From Microbacteriaceae bacterium PS02344 (lineage in GTDB: Bacteria; Actinomycetota; Actinomycetes; Actinomycetales; Microbacteriaceae), in assembly GCA_029959905.1 (NCBI GenBank), contig JASCNZ010000001.1, positions 202,305 to 266,304 on the forward strand: a stretch of DNA of 64,000 nt, in the 5' to 3' direction. Positions 19,328 through 29,079 of the stretch are shown piece by piece (positions within the stretch are counted from its first letter, which is position 1; each line of letters begins with the position of its first letter). A program made the position numbers and the translations under genes. The notes beneath the pieces were generated by a model. That model ran no database searches, had not been told where the DNA came from, and saw nothing but the letters and a program-made list of their open reading frames with translations.

Positions 19328-20821
19328 TCACTCCGCCGTGTCGGCCGCCTTCTTGGCCGGGGCCTTCTTGGCGGCGGGCTTCTTCGCCGCCGGCTTCTTC
19401 GCGGGCTTCTCGTCGGAATCCGCCTTCTCGGCATCGTCCTTCTTGGCGGCGGGCTTCTTGGCCGGAGCCTTCTTCGCCGCCGGCTTCTTGGCGGGCTTGT
19501 CCTCGGCCGCAACCTCGGACTCCACGCCCTGCTCGTCCTCGTCGTCGGTCACGACGAAGTCCGACAGGTCGACGGCCTTGCCGTTGGTGTCGACGACCTT
19601 CACCTTGCCGAGCGCGATCGCGAGCGCCTTGTTGCGCGCGACCTCGCCGACGAGGGCGGGCAGCTGGTTCGACGACTGCAGCGCCTCCACGAACTCCTGC
19701 GGAGCCATGCCGTACTGGGCGGCCGACTGGATGAGGTACTGGCTCAGTTCCTCCTGCGACACCTGCACGTCGGCCTGCTCGGCGATCGTGTCGAGCAGCA
19801 CCTGGGTGCGGAACTGCTTCTCGCTTGCCTCGGTCACCTCGGCGCGGTGCACCTCGTCCTCGAGGCGGCCTTCGCCCTCGAGGTGGTTGTGGACCTCGTC
19901 CTCGATGAGCTGCGGCGGCACGGGGATCTCGATCTGCTCGAGCAGCGTCTCGACGAGCTTGTCGCGCGCGGCGGACCCCTGCGTGAAGACACCCTGCTGA
20001 GCGACGCGCTCGGCGAGGCTGGCACGCAGCTCGGCGATCGTGTCGAACTCGCTGGCGATCTGGGCGAAGTCGTCGTCCGCCTCGGGCAGCTCGCGCTCCT
20101 TGACGGCCTTGACCGACACCGACACCTCGGCCTCGGAACCGGCGTGGTCGCCCCCGACGAGCTTCGAGCGGAACGTGGTGTCCTCGCCGGCCGTCAGCGA
20201 CTCGATGGCGTCGTCGATGCCCTCGAGCAGCTCGCCGGAGCCGACCTCGTAGGACACGCCCTCGGCGCGGTCAATCTCCGCACCGTCGATCGTGGCGACG
20301 AGGTCGAGCTCGACGAAGTCACCCTTGGCGGCGGGACGGTCGACGGGCACCAGGGTGCCGAAGCGAGCGCGCATGTTCTCGAGCTCGGCGTCGAGCGCCG
20401 CGTCGTCGGCCTCGACCGCGTCGACGGTCAGGGTGATGCCGTCGTACGAGGGGAGCTCGATCTCGGGGCGGACGTCGACCTCGACGTCGACCAGCAGGTC
20501 GCCGGAGAAGTCCTTCTCGTTCGGCCACTGGGTGATCTCGGCCGACGGGCGGCCGACGATGCGCAGCTTGTGCTCGGCCGTCGCGTCGCGGAAGAACTTG
20601 TCGAGGCCCTCGTTCACGGCATGCTCGATGACGGCGCCGCGGCCGATGCGCTGGTCGATGATGGGGGCAGGCACCTTGCCCTTGCGGAAGCCGGGGATCT
20701 GGACGTCCTGCGCGATGTGCTCGTAGGCGTGCGCGATGCTGGGCTTGAGGTCGTCCGGGGTGACCGTGATGCTGAGCTTGACCCGGGTGGGGGTCAGCTT
20801 CTCGACGGTGCTGTTCGCCAT
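19328..20821 (-). CDS. tig: Trigger factor with long Lys/Ala-rich tail
   Basis: A 497-residue ribosome-associated chaperone and peptidyl-prolyl isomerase. The ribosome-binding domain has [12 protein letters not shown] near residue 45. The FKBP-type domain includes [14 protein letters not shown] and [16 protein letters not shown]. The helical chaperone arms follow to about residue 435. The last 60 or so residues are a low-complexity tail of repeated [12 protein letters not shown] units, making the protein about 65 residues longer than E. coli Tig. Such basic tails suggest contact with nucleic acid or ribosome. The TPR and clpP genes follow, matching the usual tig-clpP neighbourhood. Confidence 0.96.
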   Translation of the reverse strand: MANSTVEKLTPTRVKLSITVTPDDLKPSIAHAYEHIAQDVQIPGFRKGKVPAPIIDQRIGRGAVIEHAVNEGLDKFFRDATAEHKLRIVGRPSAEITQWPNEKDFSGDLLVDVEVDVRPEIELPSYDGITLTVDAVEADDAALDAELENMRARFGTLVPVDRPAAKGDFVELDLVATIDGAEIDRAEGVSYEVGSGELLEGIDDAIESLTAGEDTTFRSKLVGGDHAGSEAEVSVSVKAVKERELPEADDDFAQIASEFDTIAELRASLAERVAQQGVFTQGSAARDKLVETLLEQIEIPVPPQLIEDEVHNHLEGEGRLEDEVHRAEVTEASEKQFRTQVLLDTIAEQADVQVSQEELSQYLIQSAAQYGMAPQEFVEALQSSNQLPALVGEVARNKALAIALGKVKVVDTNGKAVDLSDFVVTDDEDEQGVESEVAAEDKPAKKPAAKKAPAKKPAAKKDDAEKADSDEKPAKKPAAKKPAAKKAPAKKAADTAE

Positions 20822-20884
20822 GCTGGTGTGTTCTCCTTGTGATCTCCGCGGTGCACCCGCGGCTGCGAGACTTCGGGGGCCGTG

Positions 20885-20958
20885 TCGGGGCGACAGGAGT
20901 TGAACCTGCGACCTCCCGCTCCCAAAGCGGGCGCTCTACCAAACTGAGCTACGCCCCG
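20885..20958 (-). tRNA. tRNA-Pro (TGG anticodon)
   Basis: A complete cloverleaf: 7-bp acceptor CGGGGCG with CGCCCCG, D-arm GCTC-GAGC, anticodon stem CCCGC-GCGGG around loop TTTGGGA (anticodon TGG), and T-arm with TTCAACT. Discriminator A; CCA is not encoded. A -10-like TAGACT lies 31 bases upstream. Confidence 0.97.
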
Positions 20959-20988
20959 GGGAATCCGCACGCAGATTCGGCCCCCACG

Positions 20989-20994
20989 AGTCTA
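20989..20994 (-). promoter_or_regulatory. Putative -10 element of tRNA-Pro
   Basis: TAGACT on the minus strand, about 31 bases before the mature tRNA end. A short processed 5' leader would result. Confidence 0.45.
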
Positions 20995-21022
20995 ACGGAC
21001 AGGAGCACACCCGATCGTCCGC

Positions 21023-21028
21023 TATGAT
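21023..21028 (+). promoter_or_regulatory. Putative -10 element of tRNA-Gly
   Basis: TATGAT on the plus strand, 37 bases before the mature tRNA end; the closest match to a -10 consensus in this divergent spacer. Confidence 0.45.
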
Positions 21029-21065
21029 CGATGAGTCCCCACCGGCGCCCTGCGCCCGGGAATTC

Positions 21066-21136
21066 GGGGCTGTAGCTTAATGGTAAAGCCTTAGTCTTCC
21101 AAACTAATGACGCGGGTTCGATTCCCGTCAGCCCCT
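21066..21136 (+). tRNA. tRNA-Gly (TCC anticodon)
   Basis: Cloverleaf with acceptor GGGGCTG-CAGCCCC, D-arm GCTT-AAGC, anticodon stem TTAGT-ACTAA with loop CTTCCAA (anticodon TCC), and T-loop TTCGATT. Discriminator T; CCA not encoded. Confidence 0.97.
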
Positions 21137-21230
21137 CTGCACGAGGCCCTCATCGAAAGATGGGGGCCTTCGTCGTGTCCTCTTCTAGACTCTGGGAATA
21201 TCGCACGATGGCAGGACGAGGGGGAAGCCC

Positions 21231-22454
21231 GTGAGCGATGCGTTCCGATCCGAGATTGGCCCACCCCATCCGGCCGGCCACGGCATCCACCTGCTCCCGC
21301 CGCAGTTCGGCGGCGCGGCGCGCGAGACCGTGCGGCGACGTCGCCGAGTGCCACGCGGACTGATCATCGGTGCGATCGCGGCCGTGCTCGTGGGGGGCGC
21401 CTTCGGCGCCGTGCAGACGAGCGCCAACCTGCGATACGACGACACCGCCGCCGCATACGCCACAGCACGCGAGGAGGCGCAGAGCGCCCTCTCCGACCTC
21501 GAGGCCGCCGATGCGCAGCTCGCTGCCACCGCAGCCTCCGCCGACGCTCTTCTCGCAGGGAACACCGGCGCGCTGATGGATGCCGTTCCGCTGGACGCCA
21601 TCGACACCGCCGTCGCCGACGCAGATGAGGTGGCGACCGCGACCGACGAGATCCTCGGCACCGAGCTGGCAGACGAGCCCACCAAACCCGGCTGGTTCTG
21701 GGAGCTTTTCGCCGGCGCGGACGAGCTCGAAGAGGCCCAGACGAGCGCCGCAGACGTCGAAGACGAGGCCGAGGCACAGGTCGCCGCGGTCGAGACGTCG
21801 GACGCGCAGCTCTCGGATGCCGGTGTGGCTGTCATCAGCGGCGCCTCAGCGGCGGCGGGTGCCTTCGAGACCGCTCACATCTCCGCCCGGAACGACGACG
21901 TCATCGCGCTGCGTAACGCCGCGTCGTCGACCACCGCGCCGACCGCATTGGACGACGACGCGGTCGCGCGCTTCGCCCAGCTGCAGGCTGAGGCCGCGAA
22001 GGTCGTGGAATCGGAAGCCGCGGAGCTCGCCGAGAAGGACGGCCCGCTGCGCGCCGCGCGGCTCGAGATCGAGGCGTTCGCACGCTCGCTCGCACCCGGC
22101 GTGCTGCTGGAGTTCGATTGGGCGCCGATCGTGAACGGCTACGGCGACCAGGGCAGCATGGGCGGTTACACGACGTGGTGGTGGGACGAGCCCGACCGGT
22201 CGGTCATGCTCCTGTCGAACTCGGTCGCCGAGCAGTGGCCGGCCGCGCGCAGCAAGGCGCTGGTGGCGCACGAGGTCGGTCACGCGATCAGCGTGAAGTG
22301 CGAGGACATGTACGACTCGTCGACGCAGGACAGCATCGAGAAGTGGGCGACGGCCTGGGCCATCGGCATGGGCTTCACCGACGACGCGAACGGTGTGTGG
22401 GCCTACGGGTACCCGCCCCAGAGCTACATCGACGCCGCATACGGATGCCGCTGA
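21231..22454 (+). CDS. Membrane-anchored HExxH metallopeptidase-like protein
   Basis: A 407-residue protein starting at a GTG behind GAGGGGG. A positively charged stretch (RETVRRRRRVPRG) precedes one membrane segment at about 42-62, so the rest should face outside. Residues about 70-290 are Ala/Asp/Glu-rich and helical, likely coiled coil. The C-terminal domain has ALVAHEVGHAISVKC, a zinc-binding HExxH, with a glutamate 18 residues later (DSIEKWATAW), the spacing of a gluzincin-type site. A single family name is not recognised. It stands alone between tRNA-Gly and a terminator. Substrate unknown. Confidence 0.8.
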   Translation: MSDAFRSEIGPPHPAGHGIHLLPPQFGGAARETVRRRRRVPRGLIIGAIAAVLVGGAFGAVQTSANLRYDDTAAAYATAREEAQSALSDLEAADAQLAATAASADALLAGNTGALMDAVPLDAIDTAVADADEVATATDEILGTELADEPTKPGWFWELFAGADELEEAQTSAADVEDEAEAQVAAVETSDAQLSDAGVAVISGASAAAGAFETAHISARNDDVIALRNAASSTTAPTALDDDAVARFAQLQAEAAKVVESEAAELAEKDGPLRAARLEIEAFARSLAPGVLLEFDWAPIVNGYGDQGSMGGYTTWWWDEPDRSVMLLSNSVAEQWPAARSKALVAHEVGHAISVKCEDMYDSSTQDSIEKWATAWAIGMGFTDDANGVWAYGYPPQSYIDAAYGCR

Positions 22455-22464
22455 CTCCCAGAGG

Positions 22465-22506
22465 CATATGAAGAAGCCCCCGGCCTCCCGGGGGCTTCTT
22501 CATATG
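22465..22506. terminator. Bidirectional terminator, perfect 19-bp hairpin
   Basis: Arms CATATGAAGAAGCCCCCGG and its exact complement are separated by a CCTC loop. It lies between the convergent HExxH gene and rbpA and ends in runs of T on either strand. Confidence 0.92.
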
Positions 22507-22517
22507 TCAGACGGAGG

Positions 22518-22871
22518 TCACTGACCGCGACGCTCGCGCAGCTGGTTCAGTGCATCCTCGAGCAGCTGGACCGCCTCTTCGTCCGTACGGCGCTCCTTCA
22601 CGTAGGCGAGGTGCGTCTTGTACGGCTCGGTCTTGGCGACCGCCGGCGGGTTCTCCTTGTCGCGACCGGCCGGGAGGCCGGACTGCGGGTGGTCGATGAT
22701 CTCCGGGATCTCCTCTTCGGGCAGACCTGCCGCGAAGTAGCGCACCGTCTCGTTGCCGAGGCCGTCCCAGTAGGACACCGCGATGCGGTCGGCATGGTAG
22801 CCGTGGTCCTGCTCGCCCATCGGGCCGGAGCCCACGCGCGTGCCGCGAATGGCGTTTCCACCGGTGGCCAT
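22518..22871 (-). CDS. rbpA: RNA polymerase-binding protein RbpA
   Basis: A 117-residue actinobacteria-specific transcription factor that binds RNA polymerase and the main sigma factors and stabilises the open complex. It shows the N-terminal MATGGNAIRGTRVGSGPMGE tail, the core around YWDGLGNETVRYFAA and a C-terminal sigma-interacting helix (EEAVQLLEDALNQLRERR). Its ATG overlaps the secG stop (TGATG). It ends the secG side of the glycolytic cluster. Confidence 0.96.
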   Translation of the reverse strand: MATGGNAIRGTRVGSGPMGEQDHGYHADRIAVSYWDGLGNETVRYFAAGLPEEEIPEIIDHPQSGLPAGRDKENPPAVAKTEPYKTHLAYVKERRTDEEAVQLLEDALNQLRERRGQ

Positions 22872-23119
22872 CAGATCACCTCGAACTTCGTGATGAGGCC
22901 CAGCGCGACGATCGCGACGAACCAGGTCAGCGCCAGCACCACCGTGAAACGGTTGAGGTTGCGCTCGGCGAGGCCGGACGAACCGACCGCCGAGGACATG
23001 CCCCCGCCGAACATGTCGGAGAGGCCGCCACCGCGACCCTTGTGCAAGAGGATGAGGAGGGTCAGCAGGACGCTGGTGATACCCAGCACGACCTGCAGGA
23101 CGAACTCGAGAATTGCCAC
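22871..23119 (-). CDS. secG: Preprotein translocase subunit SecG
   Basis: An 82-residue membrane protein with two hydrophobic segments (about 5-25 and 57-77) joined by a glycine-rich loop, KGRGGGLSDMFGGGM, the SecG signature. It assists SecYE-mediated protein export. It starts at a GTG with GAAAGG upstream and overlaps rbpA by one base. Position after tpiA is conserved in actinobacteria. Confidence 0.95.
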   Translation of the reverse strand: MAILEFVLQVVLGITSVLLTLLILLHKGRGGGLSDMFGGGMSSAVGSSGLAERNLNRFTVVLALTWFVAIVALGLITKFEVI

Positions 23120-23201
23120 GAGGAAAGAGCCTTTCGCTGGGGCAGGACAGCCCCGGTAACGGTCAAGTATACGGTGCAGCGGGGCCGCAGCCCCGCCGCA
23201 C

Positions 23202-23993
23202 TCACACTCCGACGTGCTTCTCGAAGCGGATGATCGCTGCGAACTCGTCGACGACCAGGCTCGCGCCGCCCACCAGGGCGCCGTCGACATCGGGCTCGCG
23301 CATGAAGCTGGCGATGTTCGCCGCCTTGACTGAACCGCCGTAGAGGATGCGCGTCCGCGCCGCCGCCTCGTCGCCCAGCGCCTTCGCCACCACTCCGCGG
23401 AGGGTTGCGCAGACGTCCTGCGCCTGCTGAGGCGTGGCGGCCTGGCCCGAACCGATCGCCCAGACCGGCTCGTACGCCACGACGATGTCCGCCGAGGCGG
23501 GAACGTTCGCGAGCGCCTTCTCGAGCTGCCCCACGGGCACGGCGCTGGCACCGAACTCCTCGAGGTCGGCCGCCGTCTCGCCCACGCAGATCACCGGCAC
23601 GAGACCGTGCTTCAGCGAGGCCTGCACCTTGGCCGCGACGATGTCGTCGGACTCCGCGTGGTACTCGCGGCGCTCCGAGTGGCCGATGATGACGTACTTC
23701 GCGTCGAGCTTGGCGAGGAACGCACCGGACACCTCGCCGGTGTATGCACCGGAGTCGTGCGCCGAGACATCCTGCGCACCGAGGGCGAACGGGATCTTGT
23801 CGGCGTCGATCAGCGTCTGCACGCTGCGGATGTCGGTGAAGGGCGGGAACACCGCTACCTCGACCGAGCCCTCCTCGTGCTTCGCGTCCTTCAGGGTCCA
23901 GTGCAGCTTCTGCACGAAGGCGACCGCCTGCAGGTGGTCGAGGTTCATCTTCCAGTTGCCCGCGATGAGCGGGGTCCGGGTGTTCACTGCCAT
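23202..23993 (-). CDS. tpiA: Triose-phosphate isomerase
   Basis: A 263-residue TIM-barrel enzyme that interconverts dihydroxyacetone phosphate and glyceraldehyde-3-phosphate. GNWKMN carries the substrate lysine, IIGHSERR the catalytic histidine and [13 protein letters not shown] the catalytic glutamate. The phosphate loop reads [11 protein letters not shown]. The start overlaps the pgk stop by 10 bases, so translation is coupled to pgk. Third gene of gapA-pgk-tpiA. Confidence 0.98.
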   Translation of the reverse strand: MAVNTRTPLIAGNWKMNLDHLQAVAFVQKLHWTLKDAKHEEGSVEVAVFPPFTDIRSVQTLIDADKIPFALGAQDVSAHDSGAYTGEVSGAFLAKLDAKYVIIGHSERREYHAESDDIVAAKVQASLKHGLVPVICVGETAADLEEFGASAVPVGQLEKALANVPASADIVVAYEPVWAIGSGQAATPQQAQDVCATLRGVVAKALGDEAAARTRILYGGSVKAANIASFMREPDVDGALVGGASLVVDEFAAIIRFEKHVGV

Positions 23994-25198
23994 CCGAGCA
24001 CCTCCAGGCCGGGTAGTTTCTTGCCCTCGAGGAACTCGAGGCTCGCGCCGCCACCGGTCGAGATGTGCCCGAACCGGTCGTCGGCGAATCCGAGCTGACG
24101 CACAGCCGCGGCGGAGTCTCCCCCGCCGACGACACTGAGTCCATCGACCTCGGTCAGCGCCTGGGCGACGGCCTTGGTACCTGCTGCGAACGCCTCGAAC
24201 TCGAACACGCCCATCGGGCCGTTCCAGAACACCGTGCGCGACGAACGGATGACCTCGGCGAACCGCGCCGCAGTCTCCGGCCCGATGTCGAGCCCGATGC
24301 CCGATCCGCCGAAAGCGGTCGCACCGATCGCATCGGCCGCGGCGACCTCGTGGTCGGCATCGGCCGCGAACGACGACGCCACGACGACGTCGGTCGGCAG
24401 CACGAGCTCCACGCCCCGCTCCTCCGCGTCGCGCAAGTAGCCGCGGACGGTGTCGAGCTGGTCCTCCTCGAGCAGGCTGGAGGCCACGTCGTGCCCCTGC
24501 GCCTTGAGGAAGGTGAACAGCATCCCCCCGCCGACGAGAATGCGATCGACGCGCGGAAGGAGGTGCGAGATCACACCGAGCTTGTCGCTGACCTTCGAGC
24601 CGCCGAGGACGACCGCGTACGGACGCTCGGGGTTCTCCGTCAGACGGTCGAGCACGTCGAGCTCGGCCGCGATCAGCAGGCCCGCAGCCGACGGCAGCAG
24701 CTCGGCGAGGTCGTAGACGCTCGCCTGCTTGCGGTGCACGACGCCGAAGCCGTCCGAGACGAGCACGTCGCCCAGCTCGGCGAGCTCGCGCGCGAACGCC
24801 TCGCGGGTCTCGTCGTCCTTCGAGGTCTCCCCCGGGTTGAACCGCAGGTTCTCGACCACGACGACGTCGCCGTCGTGGAGAGCGGCGACGGCCTCCTGCG
24901 CCGACTCGCCGACGGTGTCGCGTGCGAACGCGACCGGCTTGCCGAGCAGCTCCGACAGCCGCTGGGCGACCGGGGCGAGGCTGTACTGGGGGTCGGGCGC
25001 GCCATCGGGGCGGCCGAGGTGCGAGCACACGACCACGCGGGCGCCCGCGTTGATGAGTGCGTTGAGGGTCGGCAACGAGGCGCGTACACGACCATCGTCC
25101 GTTATGACCCCGTCCCGCAGGGGGACATTGAGGTCACAACGGACGATGACGCGCTTGCCCTCGAGCGGACCCAACGAGTCCAGGGTGCGCAGAGTCAT
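23984..25198 (-). CDS. pgk: Phosphoglycerate kinase
   Basis: A 404-residue two-lobed kinase that makes ATP from 1,3-bisphosphoglycerate. [12 protein letters not shown] at about residues 16-27 is the family signature; [20 protein letters not shown] and GGGDSAAAV near the end form the substrate and nucleotide sites. It starts 10 bases after gapA and overlaps tpiA, as expected for a glycolytic operon. Confidence 0.98.
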   Translation of the reverse strand: MTLRTLDSLGPLEGKRVIVRCDLNVPLRDGVITDDGRVRASLPTLNALINAGARVVVCSHLGRPDGAPDPQYSLAPVAQRLSELLGKPVAFARDTVGESAQEAVAALHDGDVVVVENLRFNPGETSKDDETREAFARELAELGDVLVSDGFGVVHRKQASVYDLAELLPSAAGLLIAAELDVLDRLTENPERPYAVVLGGSKVSDKLGVISHLLPRVDRILVGGGMLFTFLKAQGHDVASSLLEEDQLDTVRGYLRDAEERGVELVLPTDVVVASSFAADADHEVAAADAIGATAFGGSGIGLDIGPETAARFAEVIRSSRTVFWNGPMGVFEFEAFAAGTKAVAQALTEVDGLSVVGGGDSAAAVRQLGFADDRFGHISTGGGASLEFLEGKKLPGLEVLGWQ

Positions 25199-25208
25199 GG
25201 GCGCGGAG

Positions 25209-26213
<1,005 letters not shown>

Positions 26214-26273
26214 TCAGGTCTCCTGATTTCTCGTGCGCGTGAGCGCGGTTTCTACTAGAGAAGCATGGACGAC

Positions 26274-26308
26274 GGCGTCCCGACAGGCGTTGCGCCCGTC
26301 GGGACGCC
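26274..26308 (-). terminator. Terminator between sodA and gapA
   Basis: An 11-bp stem (GGCGTCCCGAC with GTCGGGACGCC) and a 13-base loop lie 8 bases after the sodA stop and upstream of gapA. It would separate the two transcripts. Confidence 0.75.
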
Positions 26309-26316
26309 TGTCATGT

Positions 26317-26943
26317 TTACGACAGTACCAGCAGGCCCGAGGTCTTCTCGCGGGCCACTTCGAAGCGCTGGGCGACGTTCTCCCAGTTGGCGATGTTCCA
26401 CGCGGCCTTGACGTAGTCGGCCTTGACGTTGAGGTAGTCGAGGTAGAACGCGTGCTCCCACATGTCGAGCTGGAACAGCGGCACCGTGCCCTGCGCGGTG
26501 TTCGACTGCTGGTCGAAGAGCTGCTGGATGATGAGGCGCGCCCCGATCGGGTCCCAGCTCAGCACGGCCCAGCCGGAGCCCTGGATGCCGGTCGCGGCGG
26601 CGGTGAAGTGCGCCTGGAACTTCTCGAACGAACCGAAGTACTCGTCGATCGCCGCACGCAGCTCGCCCTCGGGCTGGCCGCCGCCGTTCGGCGAGAGGTT
26701 GGTCCAGAAGATGGAGTGGTTGACGTGACCGCCGAGGTTGAACGCGAGGTCCTTCTCGAGCTTGTTCACGTTGGCGAGGTTGCCGGTCTCGCGCGCCTCG
26801 GCGAGCTGCTCGAGCGCCGTGTTCGCACCAGTGACGTACGCCTGGTGGTGCTTGTCGTGGTGCAGTTCCATGATCTTGCCGCTGATGTGCGGCTCGAGGG
26901 CTGCGAAATCGTACGGGAGGTCGGGGAGCGTGTAGGTCGCCAT
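26317..26943 (-). CDS. sodA: Superoxide dismutase (Mn/Fe family)
   Basis: A 208-residue cytoplasmic enzyme that removes superoxide. Metal ligands sit in IMELHHDKHHQAYV, NLGGHVNHSIFW and LDMWEHAFYLDY (DxWEHA signature). GGGQPEG and the GSGWAVL stretch are typical, and the MWEHAFYLD form suits Mn or cambialistic enzymes; the metal cannot be decided by eye. The start MATYTLPDLPYDF is the usual family N-terminus. It stands between whiA and gapA, where many actinobacteria have no gene. Confidence 0.97.
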   Translation of the reverse strand: MATYTLPDLPYDFAALEPHISGKIMELHHDKHHQAYVTGANTALEQLAEARETGNLANVNKLEKDLAFNLGGHVNHSIFWTNLSPNGGGQPEGELRAAIDEYFGSFEKFQAHFTAAATGIQGSGWAVLSWDPIGARLIIQQLFDQQSNTAQGTVPLFQLDMWEHAFYLDYLNVKADYVKAAWNIANWENVAQRFEVAREKTSGLLVLS

Positions 26944-27081
26944 GTCGCTTTCATCCAATCCGCGCCGCGCCGCGGCGCTTGCCGATCCTCCGCGCCACCG
27001 AAGTGCGGCGTGGAGCGGACGTCTCTCATCCTAGTGACGACAACGCCCGGCGGCCTCCGATCCTTCCGCCGGATGACGAAG

Positions 27082-27110
27082 AGAGCCGACCCCTTGACAG
27101 GGTCGGCTCT
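27082..27110 (-). terminator. Terminator after whiA
   Basis: AGAGCCGACCC pairs with GGGTCGGCTCT around a 7-base loop, 18 bases after the whiA stop. Confidence 0.8.
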
Positions 27111-27128
27111 CGTGTGGAATCGATCGAC

Positions 27129-28106
27129 TCAGACGTCCAAGCCGGCGGGGACCGCCGCTTCGGTGCCGGGCACGCCGTCGCTCTGGGCCTTCTTGTCGGC
27201 CATGGCGAGGAGGCGACGGATGCGTCCGGCGACGGCATCCTTCGTCATCGGCGGCTCCGCGTGGTGACCGAGCTCGTCGAGGCTCGCGTCGCGATGCGCG
27301 AGACGGAGCTCACCCGCGACCTTCAGGTGCGCGGGGACCTCGTCGCCGAGGATCTCGAGGGCACGCTCGACGCGCGCGCACGCGGCGACGGCGGCCTGGG
27401 CCGAGCGGCGGAGGTTCGCATCGTCGAAGTTCACCAGCCGGTTCACGCCGGCCCGCACCTCGCGGCGCTGCCGCAGTTCCTCCCACGCGACGGCCGTACG
27501 ACGCGCACCCATCTCGTTGAGGATGCCGCGGATGGCCTCACCCTCGCGCACGACGACGCGCGGCATCCCCCGCACCTCGCGCGCCTTCGCGGCGACACCG
27601 AGGCGGTGGGCGGCGCCGACGAGCGCCATCGCCGCTTCGGACGTGGGGCAGACGACCTCGAGCATCGCCGAGCGGCCCGGCTCGCTCAGCGTGCCGGCAG
27701 CGAGGAACGCACCGCGCCAGAGTCCTGCGAGCTCGGAGCGCGAGCCGGTGGTGAGACGGTTCGGGAGGCCGCGTACGGGACGGCGACGCTGGTCGAGCAG
27801 TCCGGTCTGACGAGCGAGGGTCTCGCCGGATTCGATGACACGGACGGCCCACCGGGCGCCGTCGTTGGCGGTGCTCGACTGCACCTGAGCGATCTCCGGA
27901 CGGACGCCGTAGATCTCGGCGAGATCGCGGGCGACGCGCCGCGCGAGAGTCTCGGCATCGACCTCTGCCTCGACAGCGACACGCCCGGCGATGGAGTGGA
28001 GTCCCCCCGCGAACCGGAGGATGGCGGTCACCTCGGAGACGCGCACCGTCGGGGGTGCGTTCCGAATGCTGACGAGCTCTGCTTTGACGTCGGTGGTGAG
28101 TGCCAC
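27129..28106 (-). CDS. whiA: DNA-binding regulator WhiA
   Basis: A 325-residue protein with an N-terminal LAGLIDADG-like fold and a C-terminal helix-turn-helix ([20 protein letters not shown]). In streptomycetes WhiA works with WhiB in sporulation septation; in non-sporulating actinobacteria it has a cell-division role. [16 protein letters not shown] is the conserved core motif. The GTG at 28106 has AAGGAG upstream. It follows rapZ by 67 bases; yvcK, which often stands between them, is absent. Confidence 0.96.
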   Translation of the reverse strand: MALTTDVKAELVSIRNAPPTVRVSEVTAILRFAGGLHSIAGRVAVEAEVDAETLARRVARDLAEIYGVRPEIAQVQSSTANDGARWAVRVIESGETLARQTGLLDQRRRPVRGLPNRLTTGSRSELAGLWRGAFLAAGTLSEPGRSAMLEVVCPTSEAAMALVGAAHRLGVAAKAREVRGMPRVVVREGEAIRGILNEMGARRTAVAWEELRQRREVRAGVNRLVNFDDANLRRSAQAAVAACARVERALEILGDEVPAHLKVAGELRLAHRDASLDELGHHAEPPMTKDAVAGRIRRLLAMADKKAQSDGVPGTEAAVPAGLDV

Positions 28107-28173
28107 GAGACTCCTTTTCCGTTCACGCGCCGGGTCGCGACGCAAACGTCCAGCTTACCGTCTGGTCGCTCTC

Positions 28174-29046
28174 CTACTCGCGCCCGAGGTCGCGGTGACG
28201 GACGCTGACGGCGACGCCGGGGATCGCTGCGAGCCGCCGCGCCAGCTCCTCCGACATCGCCACGGAGCGGTGCTTTCCGCCCGTGCATCCGATGGCGATG
28301 GTCGAGTGGCTCTTGTTCTCGCGCTGATAACCCTCCAGGACGGGAACGAGCGCCGTCGCGTACGCCTCGAGGAAGTCGCCCGCTCCCTCGCGCGACAGCA
28401 CGTAGTCGCGCACCGCCTCGTCCTGGCCCGTCAGACCACGGAGCTCCTCGTTCCAGAACGGGTTCGGCAGGAATCGCATGTCCGCCACGAGGTCGACGTC
28501 GGTCGGCAGACCGTACTTGAAGCCGAAACTGAGCAGTGTGACGCGGTGCCTCGCCTGCCCCTCGGCGGAGAACAGTTCGGAGACCTGCGTGGCCAGCTGA
28601 TGGATGTTCGAGCTGGAGGTGTCGATCACCATGTCGGCGGACTCGTGGATCGGGGCCAGGCGCGCCCGTTCCGTGCGGATGCCGTCGAGCAGCGTGCCGT
28701 CTCCCTGCAACGGGTGCGGACGGCGGACGGCCTCGAACCGGCGGACGAGCACATCGTCGGATGCCTCGAGGAACAGCACCCGCACCGATCCGCGCGAACG
28801 CAGGAGACGCGCGACCTCGGGGAAATCGTCGAAGAGACTGCCCCCGCGCACGTCGACCACGGCGGCGACCTTGGGCAGCGCATCGCCGCCCATGTCGGTC
28901 AGGTCGATCAACGGTCGCAGGATCTGCGGGGGGAGGTTGTCGACCACGTACCAGCCGAGGTCCTCCAGGGCGTTCGCGACGGTCGTCCGCCCGGCACCGG
29001 ACATTCCCGTGACGATGAGGAATTCGCCCTGCTCGGACTCGGTCAT
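28174..29046 (-). CDS. rapZ: RapZ-family nucleotide-binding protein
   Basis: A 290-residue P-loop protein with Walker A GMSGAGRTT at about residues 14-22, VVDNLPP and a C-terminal IGCTGGKHRSV motif. In E. coli RapZ is an RNase adaptor for a small RNA of amino-sugar control; that RNA system is not known in actinobacteria, so the role here is open. It starts behind GAAGGAGC and lies between uvrC and whiA, a conserved position. Confidence 0.95.
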   Translation of the reverse strand: MTESEQGEFLIVTGMSGAGRTTVANALEDLGWYVVDNLPPQILRPLIDLTDMGGDALPKVAAVVDVRGGSLFDDFPEVARLLRSRGSVRVLFLEASDDVLVRRFEAVRRPHPLQGDGTLLDGIRTERARLAPIHESADMVIDTSSSNIHQLATQVSELFSAEGQARHRVTLLSFGFKYGLPTDVDLVADMRFLPNPFWNEELRGLTGQDEAVRDYVLSREGAGDFLEAYATALVPVLEGYQRENKSHSTIAIGCTGGKHRSVAMSEELARRLAAIPGVAVSVRHRDLGRE

Positions 29047-29079
29047 CGCAGCATGCTCCTTCTCGCGTGGAACTCCAGC

